Shown here: in pieces, positions 12,401-24,400 of the stretch
How positions within the stretch are numbered: the first letter of the stretch is position 1
Layout: each line of letters opens with the position of its first letter
NCBI RefSeq assembly: GCF_018446385.1
Contig: NC_055989.1
Span: forward strand, 134,009,004-134,073,003
From: Zingiber officinale
Lineage: Eukaryota; Streptophyta; Magnoliopsida; Zingiberales; Zingiberaceae
Reading direction: 5' to 3'
Length of the DNA: 64,000 nucleotides
The notes under the pieces: model-generated
The model's input: the letters and a program-made list of their open reading frames with translations, nothing else
What the model was told of the DNA's origin: nothing
The model's database searches: none
Program-made: the position numbers and the translations under genes

Positions 12401-15400
12401 CCCTAGAAGGTCGCCGCATCCGCAGTCCTGTGCCAAAACGATAAATACCACCAGTTTCGGACTCCATGGGTTGGCACTTCAAACTATGCTTACATTTATG
12501 TTCATCTATCACTAAATTAATAAACTCAACCCTTCGTGAATGAGAAAGTAGTCACACATAAATTTGTTGTACAAGATTTGATATGAGTATCATAAGAAAT
12601 TATTCATCTTGATCCTGCCATTAAGTGGTTGGTATTAGTTTTATGATTCAGCATGATAACAAATAATTGGTAGAATCTGCACTTATTATTTTATGTAATG
12701 GTGCACGCAGGCCTAGTTGTGAATTGTGTTTGGCTCAGCCCACTAATAGATGTTCATCCATGCCTTGTAGTCGACACATCAAAAATACATGAAAATGAAA
12801 AACTGGAGAGGAAAAAAAAGATATGTGCCTCAATTAGTAAAACTCATAAAAAAAGTGTGCCCTAATGGACAATACAGTCAATGAAAAACAAACTACAAAT
12901 GAAAAATAACTTCTTTGGACCCCTTCTGTGCTTGTTTATTTCAAAGATGATAGTAACTAGATAATGATCGAATAAAAAATTAAGAAAATGCATAACAATC
13001 ATCTCAACTCATTTAATGATATATGATTGTGTCATTTTTACTAATAACAAAATGAGTGTCATGCACTACATTCAAGTTTGATCAACCTATATAACCATCT
13101 AAATTAATGCTCTAGTTGAATTCAATTTCACTATGAATTAAGTTAATTAATTTTATAAATTATAGTAGCTTATAAAGATATATTGATATTAAATTTAAGT
13201 TAATATTAACCCAACTTATCAATAACAACCAAGACTTATCCCACTAGGTGGGGTCGGCTATATGGATCCTTCTACGCCATTGGGCTCTATCCTCTACTAT
13301 ATTATCATCTATATTTAAATAAATTTTATCTTATTTTATCGTTGTTAATTAAATCTTTTTTGGTCTTCCTCTTCCTCGTTTGATGTACATATTTGTCATA
13401 GTTTCACATCTCCTAACTAGAGCATTTATTGGTCGACTAAGTGCATGTTTGTATCATCTTAAACATGTTTTTCGAAGTTTTCCATTAATAGATGCAATTC
13501 GACTTTCTCTCTAATATTTTCATTTCTTATCTTGTCCATCCTCATATGTCCACACATCCACCTTAATATCCTTTATCTCTATACTCTGTAATTCTCGTTT
13601 TAGCCTAACATTTAGTTCTATATAACATAACATGTCTAACTGCTATTTTGTAACTAAACTTATCGATTTTAAAATATAATTATTGACCTACTATATTAAT
13701 ATCAATCAATATAATTAATGTACAAGTATAGTCAATAATAATTATAATATTTATAAATTTATACCTATATTATTAATTAACATATATAATATTTCACCAT
13801 ATATAGAATCTATCAAGGTTTAAAATTTTGACCCATGCCAAGATTTCGATCCCAAATCGGAACAATATAGGTACGGTACCATATCGTGTCCTGCCGATAT
13901 AATTTCGGTATTTTAAAAATATATAAATATCAATATATATTAATTTTATTAAAATTTGATTATTAAATATGTTCTATATTTTAAGAAGTTGAATTTATAT
14001 TTCAACAGTTTCTCATAAAAGAGTACTTATTAAATTTTTATTTTTTAAAAAAAATAATAATTCTTAAAATTCAAAACTAAATCTAAAATTATATAAAATC
14101 ATTTGAAAGGTTAAAAATGATTATAAATTATTTAAAAATTTTAAATTATATTTTGAAAGTATTTGTTAATTTTTAATTTTTAAAAATTTATTTGAAATAT
14201 TTAAGAATTATATTTTTTAAAAATAGATTATTTTAAATTTATATTTATTTTCAAAATTATTTTTTAAAAATAAATTATTTTATAAAAATCTATTAATTTT
14301 TAAAATTATTTAAAAATTTTGAAATAGTTTTTAATATTTTATAACTATTATTAATAATTATTTACTTATAAAAATATATATTTAAAAATAAAAAATTAAC
14401 TAAAAAAAAAAGGACAGCCCGGTGTACGAAACTCCCGCCATGCGGGTCCCAGGAAAGGATCCATTGTACACAGTTTTACCTTACTTTTTGCAAGAGGTTG
14501 TTTCCAGGATTCGAACCCGTGACTTTTTGGTCACATGGCAACAACTTTACCGTTGCGCCAAGGCTCCCTTTCAAAAATAAAAAATTAACTAAATAAAATA
14601 AAATAAATTTTAGAAATATATAAAATTTTATTAGAATTGTAAACAAATTTTTATATATTTTAATGGAATAATAAAATTTTTTGGGTTAGTTTTGTATTAT
14701 TTAAGTTGAGAGTTGATTAAACCTAAGTTTTTTAAAACCTAAGTTCTCCGCCGCCACTATTCCTCGCGTAGTTATCCCTCTCCACGCCTAACCTCCGTCA
14801 TCATCCACGCGAGCAGCCAACATCGGCGGTGCTTCCCTTCTCCCCACTGCTCCGGCCACCCCTCTCCACCGCATTTGCGCATCCAGCCACAGAAGCACAG
14901 CTTATGTCGCAACGCCCTCAACGACTCGTAGAGGGACGCCACGAGGTCGCAGCACCCTCCACGAGGTCACAGCGCCCACCACGACCCCCATGAAGAGATG
15001 TCGTGGGGTCGTTGCGCCCTCCGCGACCTCACGGTACACTTTCAGTTACTTTGCCGATGCAGGTCCCACACCGGAACGACACGGAATTTCAAGCCATGGA
15101 ATATATACAAATATAATCTCCTACTAAATAAATTTATAACATAAAATGTAATAGCCTAGATAATTATTAAGTGTATATTAGTTATACATTATTAATATAA
15201 AGTTCTAACTTTTATAACTTACTTTTAGGTAATTACGGAAGCCATCAAGTGGCCATTTGGGATGAAGTTGTTGGTCCCTTGGCGACCAGCTAGAGGGAGG
15301 GTGAATAGTCTGCACAATAAAAACAAACAAAATCCCCTTTCTCGATCTTATAGTTCGATTAGAATAGACACTTGCATAAAAGAAATAAGAAACTGATTAA

Positions 15401-18400
15401 AAAATAGAGGCACAAAAGGGTTACTTGGTTTGCAATCAGGGGATTGTTAATCCAAGGAAGTTGAAGCTCACTAAACAATCTCCTTCAGGCGGAGAAGACT
15501 CTTACAGCAGTTGAAGCACTTAATTACAGAACAAAACTAAAGAGAAATCGTTTACTAAGTGTTGTTCTGACTTACTGGGGTCCGGGCTGTATTTATAGCC
15601 CTGGTCGGGGCGCCAGGAAACCAGGTCCGGGCGCCCGAACCGAAAAGTCAATATTTTGTTGACTTTCAGTCCTAGTCTTCCGCTCCGGTTCCGCTTGCAT
15701 TGGTCTGGATCTTCCGCTTCGATTCCACTTGCTTAGATGATTTCGGCCATCTGGAATAAAACTCACCCGAACCCATTTTCCGGACTTCAAGCGGTCTTCT
15801 ACTCCGGCTTCTCGTCCCTCGAAAACATCGCGTGCCTCCTCATCCGCCAGCGTACTCATCCGCAACTACTCGTCCCTCGGACGCACCGAGCCCGTCGACT
15901 CTCTCCCATGTCCTTTTCGCTAGCTGCGTCTTTCGTTTGACTTCCTATGCTCCTAAGTTCTTGCACAATTAGACACAAGGCATCAAAATAATAACAGGAC
16001 CTAACTTGACTTGGTTGATCACATCAAAATCATTACGGGGTACTTATAATCTCCCTCTTATTGATATGGATCAACCCAAGTTAAGTTAGGGTAAACCAAG
16101 AAACAAATAGTAATAGAAATAGCAAGTACATATTTTACATATAAGAAAAACATGTGCAAAAATCAAAAAATATACCCTCCCCCTAGACTTAATCTCTAGT
16201 TCTCACCCTTTGATCACATTAAAATGAGGTAGTCTATGCAAAGTCTAAGGAATAAAATCAAGAAGTTTTTAAGTTTTTGAAAATCTAGATTTTTCAATTT
16301 CTAAACCATGTTAGGAAACTTAAAAACCTTCAGTTTTGAAAAAAAAAATAGTTTTGAAAAAAAATTCCCTTAAATAAAGAAAATGATAAAGTTCCACAGA
16401 AAAAATAAATTTTACAAAAAATAGCATTACAAGACCAATTTAACAGTTAAATGTTTTACCAGTTAGTCAATTAAACATTCATTTCAGTAATTGACTTCCA
16501 GTCTTATGGTGAGGCACTGGAACAACAGCCACTTCTAGAGAAAGGCTCTTAAAGAAATTAAATATTTAATTTTCCTTCTGAAAGCCCTTGGTCAAACTTT
16601 CAAAAATTAAAAAAAATATGCACAAAACGATAATTTTAACTTTTATGATTTTGGAACCCAAAATAGATTCCTTCCAACTGGGTTAATTAAAAATTTCTTA
16701 GGGATATATCTCTGATATTCTTCTAATTTGGTCCTTATGGTATCTAAAATGTCAACTTAGTCTATTATACTTTCTAACTTGTGAGTATGCATTGTTTTTA
16801 AATTTTTTTCAATTTTTCATTTTTCATTTTTATCTTGTCGAAATCCTCTAGTCGACAAAATGTTGCTAAGGTTAATTTTAATTCTTCATTTTCTTTTAAT
16901 AATTTTTTACTTTCTATCTCTAATTTGCAGGAACTTTTCGACAACATTTTTATAAATTTAAATAATTGGTCAGGAAGTACGGACCGTAGAGGTAGGGACT
17001 ATACCTGACTTACCTTGTCGATTTCTGATGCTCCCCTATAGTGCTGCTTTCCTCTGACGATGCTCCCCTTCATCGATGCTCTCGATACTCATTGAGGATG
17101 AGCTTGCTTCGTCTTCATCTTCTTAGTGACTTGCCACTAGCGCAAGCCCGACGATGGCTTCGATCTCTTATTTGGACGACGTTTCATCTCATGTCGCATT
17201 TAGATTTCGATGCTTTGTCTGGACTGGTCTTTTGTCCTTGCTTTTGTCCTTGTTCTTGTCTTTATTCTTCAATTTAGGGCAGTTGTCTTTCACGTGTCCT
17301 TCATTGCAGTGGTAACATCTTATCTTTCTTCTTCTTTTTATCCCACACTTGATTAAATTTATTAGTTTTAAATAACTTTTTAAATTTCCTTACCATGAAC
17401 ATCGTTTCGTCATCATCGAGAGAATTTTCAGAATCTGGTTCATTCATTTTTGCCTTAAGGCAATGTTGTGCTTGGGCTCCTTTTTCAAATCTACACATCT
17501 CGTTTCATGAACTTCAAAAGTTGAAAACAACTCTTCTAAAGTACTTACTTCTAGATCCTTAGAGATATAATAAGCATCTACTAATGATGCTCATTCAGTA
17601 GTCCTAGGGAATGTGTTAAGCGTGTAGCTTAACGAAACTCAGTTGATTACCTTTTCTCCAAGATTCGTGAGTCTGATGATGAGTTCCTGTGTGCAACGAT
17701 TTTGCCTTCTTCTAATTTGAGGTTGTTGATCTGGTTCCGGAGCAGATCCCGTCTCGCGAGTTTTGCCTCCGAGGTCCCTTCGTGTAGTTCTAGGAATTTC
17801 TCCCAGAGCTCCTTGGCTGACTCGTACGCTCCGATCCGGTTGACTTCTTGAGGTGGTAAGACGCTAAGCAGATGAAACTCTGCTTTATCGTTTGCCACGA
17901 AGTCGGCTTGCTCCTTTTTCGTCCATTGATAATCCTCTTTGCCCTCTGGTGCTATAAAACCAAATTTCATGATTAATAGTAAATCAAGATATATCTTAAA
18001 GAAAACCTCCATCTTTTTCTTCCGGCTCGCGAATTCTCCCTCGAACTTCGATAGGTAGATGCTCGGTCGAGCCATCTCTTGTGCTTTGTTCGGTGGTTAG
18101 TCCTCCTGAAGCTATTGGGCTCTGATACCACTTGTTGGTCCCTTGGCGACCGGCTAGAGAGGGTGAATAGCCTGCACAATAAAAACAAATAAAATCCCCT
18201 TTCTCGATCTTATAGCTCGATTAGAATAGACACTTGCATAAAAGAAATAAGAGAGTGATTAAAAAGAAGAGACACAAAAGGGTTACTTGGTTTACAATCA
18301 GGCGATTGGTAATCCAAGGAAGATGAAATTCACTAAACAATTTCTTTCAGGTGGAGAAGCCTCTTACAACAGTTGAAGACAGAACAAAACTAAAGAGGAA

Positions 18401-21400
18401 TTGTCTACAAGTGTTATTCTGACTTACTGGGTCAAGGCTATATTTATAGCCCTGATCGGGGCACCTAGAAGAGTTCCAGGCGCTTGGAGGGGATAAAACT
18501 TTATCCATGTCGTAACAAAACATGCCATGTTGTGTTTGGCTGAGATTTCAAGTCCAGGCTCCCCGGACCGAAAAATCAACATTCTGACTTTCGATCTTGG
18601 TCTTCCACTCCGGTTCTACTCGCATTGGTCCAGGTCTTCCGCTCCGATTCTATTTGCTTGGGTAATTTCGACCATCTGGAATAGGCTCACCCGAACTCAT
18701 TTTCCGGCCTTCGAGCAATCTTCAGCTCAGGCTTCTTGTCCCTCGGAATCATCGCGCACCTCCTTCTCGTCCGCCAACGTACTCTTCCGCAATGCCTCGT
18801 CCCTAGGATGCACCGAGCCCGTCGGCTTTCTCCTGTGTCGTCCTTCTCGCTAGTTGCGTCTTTCGCTCGACTTCCTGTGCTCCTAAGTTCCTGCACACTT
18901 AGACACAAGGCATCAAAATAACAACAGGACCTAAGTTAACTTGGTTGATCACATCAAAACCATCACGGGTACTTACAGAAGCAACTTTTGAATCACCTAG
19001 GTAACAAAGACCCTACAACTAACTTGCACCTTGATAGCTTAGCTTAAGTTAAATCGTTAATTTAAGTATTAAATTATAAAAATAAAATCCTATTACTCTA
19101 ATTGGTTTAGGTCCTGAGGTGATCTAAGGGTTGGAACGTGCCATGTGGCACACTCAACACACTCTAGCACACTTCAAAGCGTGTTGAGAATAAATTAAAT
19201 GAATTTTAATCCTATAATTTTAACTGTTAACTTGTTTACCTCAAAATATAAACCTTCAGTAATCTAGAAAGTAATTTAAAATATTAGAACAACTATGACA
19301 AATATAATATAGTTTCAACTAATGATTACACCTTAGTAATACTAAAATGAGCCATCAAATGAAATGAAATGAAACGTTTTAATTACTGATTACACCTTAT
19401 TTGAAATCTATGACATCCACCACTTTCTAAAGAGTAATTTTTTTACTAATCTACAAAATCATGTTTTACAAGTTGGTAAGAAATGTTCCAAACTTAAAAC
19501 ACTAACCTGAGTTGGCTTCACTGATCCAGAAGTTGAGAAACCTCGTCTTAGTTTAACCACAACTCCACCTCCAAAAGAGAAACTTGTACTGTCAAACGCC
19601 AACCACGCTTCCCAAGTATCATCTTCTCCTGTAAAAAGTGCATGCAGTCCCTGTGCAGGTACATATACTTTTAGCTAGAGGATCCCAGGCATCAGGTTTC
19701 CAACCAACTGGATAAAATGACGTACCGGGGATGTGCCCTGTAAATCAATACGAGCAGCAAACTGACCTGAAGGTTGGAATGTACGGCGATGCCATACCTG
19801 AATGTATTGACAATTTTAAGAGTGTCAGAATAAAAGATCAACTAAGCTGCTGAAGAAAAAGATAAAAAGAGATCTTCAAATTTTCAAAAACAAAACATCA
19901 TGATCAAGGGGGAGAAAATGGACAAGGAATTAGTTTTGATTAGCTGTGTAAAGGTCTTTCAGAACTTCATTGCATTAAAGATTACAAGATCGAGTTATAA
20001 TGAAATAGATACTTTTTGGTTATCAACAACAACAAAAAAAGCCCACAACTATATAAATTGCAGAATGCAGATGATAAGTGTACCAGAGTCTTAGATTAAC
20101 CCATTTCAAAAGAAAACATTTGACCAAAATAAGTACTGTAAAATAGTGTATAGGAGCAATAATTCAGGTCCTTAACATACAATATCTTAAAAGCTCACAG
20201 GCAATCACAAAAACAAGAAAGCAACCACGTATTAATGGCAAACTTATAAGTACATGAATTCATACTTGACAATTATAGGCCAACTCTAGCTGTTCTGCAA
20301 CATCTTCACGTAGTGGAAGCCAATCAAGTCCACCTTTACGGGCAAACCAATGGCCTCTTAAAACACGCCTGTTCTCACCACTCCAATACACTGGGAAACA
20401 GTGTCGCCTAGTCAAATCCACCTGCCATCAGAAGAATTTCCATAACAAACTATAATAATGCTTGCCCTTCTAATAGAAGTTGTATAATCATGAAAAGAAA
20501 TTTATGGTTAATCAAACGTTGAACATAAGTGCATGTTAATATAGATTAGTAGACAAATGACCAAATGAGATTATTAAGTTATACAAAAAATGAAAATATA
20601 TAATAATACAGGTCCTAATGATTAGCAGAGTTATCAAATACAATATTGAAAATTAAAAAATATGTTTGATGGAACGAAGAAAATTCTTTTTAGCTTGGAA
20701 ATAATTCAAGGCATCAGCAAAACTAATCAGCATGAGTAATCAATTACTGCTAAAAGTTCGTGTTGATAAATCAAGATTTATTGTATCATAAATTTATAGA
20801 TTTCATTCTTCCAAGTAGAAGAATTCATTTCTACCTCTATATTTTTTTTTCTCCCAACTAGAGCCAAGTCAATGTGACCCTTGAATTTTCTAAATTTAAT
20901 AGTCATTTTTGTTTTTCTCCAAAAACAGGGGACCCATCAAAACTGTTAGAAGGTGTTAAACTTAATTTTTTGAGAGTTATGAGGGAGTTCATATTTCAAG
21001 GAGTCAAAATTATTAACATTTTGTAAGAGAGCTAGTACTAAAGAGTTAAACTAGAACAATTTGACAGTGCGATGCAGAATGATGTTGGGATTGCTGGAGG
21101 GGGAGGGGATGAATAGCGCACCTACAAATATGATTTCTAACTTCTCTAGCTACAGTCTTAGTACACACACATTAGCATGAAATAAACAAGCACAAAAGAA
21201 AACATACTAGGAGACTCAAGGATTTACCTTGTTCACAATCCCAGGTTGTTGTGTCCAAGATCTATCCGCTTAGTGTCACTATCTTTCTCCTCTTCGATAA
21301 AAGATTGGAGAAACCTCTTAATACAATCGGCAATACAATATAATAAGGAAACAAAGAAGCTTAAGAAGAGGCAGCAATTTAATGCATTGTATCTGTGTAT

Positions 21401-24400
21401 TGTATTCCGCCCTCGAGCCTTTGGTTCCATTTTATAGCCTCTACCTCCAACAGTCGAGTCTACTCACGTGGCAGTATTTCGATTGACAAGAAGGGCTTCC
21501 GATTGACTGCAAGGTACTGAGTTAGCTTGTTTGCCTCATCCACAAATATGTATTCATCTATCACCAATCGCTGATTTGGTAACCTTCCGATCAACCATAT
21601 CCATTCCGATCACCCGCTCGGTCAATCCGTATCTCTAATTGTCTCGTCAGAATCTAAGATGGATAGATGGATTGGACTCCAAGTATCTTCCAGTCAAGCG
21701 AATTCAATTCCAGTCACCGCTCCCGACTTGATCAGCTCCAAACCTATTCAAACAAGGATCATGGTTATCGGTGCACTAGTGAATCCATTCCGGTCACCCC
21801 GATCCTTACTCAAGTCGACGACCACGATCAAGTCTACTTAAGTTGAGTTCTACACTTCACCCCAAATACAGTTTCAACTCATCTCATAAATAGCTTACCA
21901 AGAACAATCTTCCACCCAACTTTTCTTTCAGATACACCGAGCCCTCAGTTCACTCCCCGTATTTCCTTCTCTTCCACCAAGTCTCTCATCCCTCCGATTT
22001 GGGATACTAACATAATTCTCAAAAAGATTTGTTCCAAGGAATCAAGTGATGAAAGTAATCCTCATAGATGTTACTCTATAAATAGATGTCAGAAGTAACC
22101 ATGATTTAGAATAGTGCATTGAAGAAATATTAAAGTAATGGTATGCTTCCTCTAACTTATTTGTGAGTATCCACTACTCTTCAATTGAATATTATTTCCA
22201 ACAAAATGGTATCAGAGCCTAAATGATAGCCATGAGCATATTTTTCCATACCTCATCTCGCCAACAAGGAAAATTAGGGCATCCAAATGAAGGCTTTGCT
22301 TGAATGTCAAGGCATTTGAGAGATTATGATAGAAGATGTTTCAAGATGATCAAAATCTCACTATGAATGAAAGGACAGTGATTCCTCTACTAAGAAAAAA
22401 GAAGACTTTTTTCTTCATCTATCGAGGCCTAGATGAAGATATTTTCCAAAATTCATATAAAAGAAACAAGAAGGTGAAAAGGGTTCTCCTCCGGCCTTTG
22501 AAAGAAAAAATAGATGTGAAGATAGATGAGCTCAAGCTTGTGTTGGACTATTACACAAGGATCTTGGTGTTGTAAACCAATTAAGGAGATACATTGAGGA
22601 GGAACTTGAAGATAGATGGCGTAAAAGATCATCTTTGGATCCTAAAGTCAACTATGTTGTAGCAACAATAGAAATTTCTAAAGATGTAAAGGATATGAAG
22701 TTGGATAAACTTATGGATTCTTTTCAAACCCATAAGAGTAGAATCCAAAAGAGTGCGGACCATTGGGGAAGCTCTACAAAGCAAGTTTTCCATCAATGAT
22801 AAGAAAGAAGAATCAAAAGGAGAAAGTAGTCAAGGAAGGAGACCATGATCACGTAAGAGTCCATCATGGAAATTTTATTCATGGTTAGACATGGTGGTTA
22901 CAAGATCAATGAAGAAAGGAACGAAGATATCATAGGAAGAGATCAATGAGATAGAAGTCAAAGCTACGACAAAAGAAAAGTTTAATGTTTTAATTGTAAC
23001 AAATTTCTCCATTATGGATTTGAAATTTGAATGTTAGCATCATCAATCTAATCAAGTGCAAGAGAAAGCCCACTTTACCAAAAAAACGAAAGAAGAGATA
23101 TGACACTCTTTTGCTAGAAAAAAAACCCAACTAAATGTCATGGTACCTTAAATCCAGTATGAATAATTATATAGATACAAGGAAATATATATGGAGCTTA
23201 ATGCGTTGGCAAACAAACATGTTTCATTTGGAGATTCTTCCAAAGCACAAGTAAAGGGTGGTAAGGTTTTCATTCCACTTAGAGATGGAAGCTAATAATT
23301 TATCTCCAACATTTGTTACATCCCCAATTTAAAGATACACATCCTTAGTCTTAACCAAGTCAAAGAGAGATAACATAATATGCAAATAAAAAAAATAAAG
23401 GTTTGTCTTTAAAAAAAAAAAGTTGATTGCACAAATACCTATCACCAAAAAGTGCATGTTTATGTTGAACGTTAATCATGTTATTGCCAAATGTTAAAAT
23501 AGGTGGATGCATGATAATACTTTGGTACTTAATATTTGAGCATATAAACTTTTGATGCTTTGAAGCGTTTATCAAGCAACAAGAAGGGAAAGGAGTTGCC
23601 TCATATTGAAAATATTTGTGCAGGGTGTGTTTTTTCTAAAAATCTAAGGAAAATCTTTCGAAAGAGTGTCTCAAAGGAGCAAATGATTCTTCGATGAATT
23701 CACACCAATATTATATTTATAGGCTAATCACTGTAACATCATTTGGAGGTCGTCTTCTAATGTTTGTACATGATTTTAGCAATAAAATATCGGTGTACTT
23801 ATTAACAGAGAAGTTGAATACCTTTCATGCATGTAAAGGTTTCAAGGCATTTGTTGAGAACTAAAGTGGATGCACCATCGAGGTCATAATCTAATGCCAT
23901 GGAGAAGATCTCATATTCATGGAGTTTGAAGAATTTTCAAATTTGATGGCATAAGAAGGCTCTTGGCAGCACCGTACTCTTCTCAACAAAACAAAACAAA
24001 GTCACAAAAAAAAAAAAATCAAACTATCCTTGATCTAATTCAAAGCATGTTAAAAACCAAGAATATTCTATAGGAGATTTAGGTTGACATCATTAATTAT
24101 GCACTTTATTTGCTTAATAGATACACAAATATTGAGATGGACATCTAGAATTACTGAAAATAAAGAAAAAAGCTACCATTTGCAAGAAACTTTGTATAAT
24201 ATATAAAGGGAAAAGAAAGAGAAAATAGATTAAAATGTTATAACCATGTTCAAAGACAATTGATTGACTTCATATATAGAAACTTCGAATTTATTAGACT
24301 TGGAGTAAGCGGTACAAAGAGAGCAAGAAAACTTCACTCAATATATTTAAAGATATGTAGCCAACATCTAAATAAGTGGGTACATGGCTTCTTGTTGTTG

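Larger units (their letters stand above)
15269..18977 (-). mobile_element. Deleted Ty1/copia LTR retrotransposon in SGR2-like intron 6
   Basis: Direct repeats starting TGTTGGTCCCTTGGCGACC occupy 15269-16048 and 18133-18977, the latter ending in TTACA. On the minus strand the primer binding site TGGTATCAGAGC is at 18130-18119, two bases inside the right LTR, and a polypurine tract (AAGAGGGAGA) abuts the left LTR at about 16049. The internal part, about 2.1 kb, holds only a gag remnant; protease, integrase and RT are absent. Flanks are GAAGT (left) and GAAGC (right), probably a 5-bp TSD with one change. LTRs differ by indels, so it is not recent. It needs partners' enzymes in trans. Confidence 0.88.
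21083..24200 (+). mobile_element. Decayed Ty1/copia retrotransposon in SGR2-like intron 3
   Basis: A probable 5' LTR starts TGTTGGGATTGCTGG at 21083 and ends CCAACA at 22203, followed by a primer binding site TGGTATCAGAGCC at 22207-22219. Decayed gag (22280-22800), protease-region (about 23190-23300) and integrase (about 23590-24000) frames follow in order. No 3' LTR is seen, so the element is truncated at its right side. It is of the Tork/Tnt1-like copia type by protein context. Confidence 0.75.
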
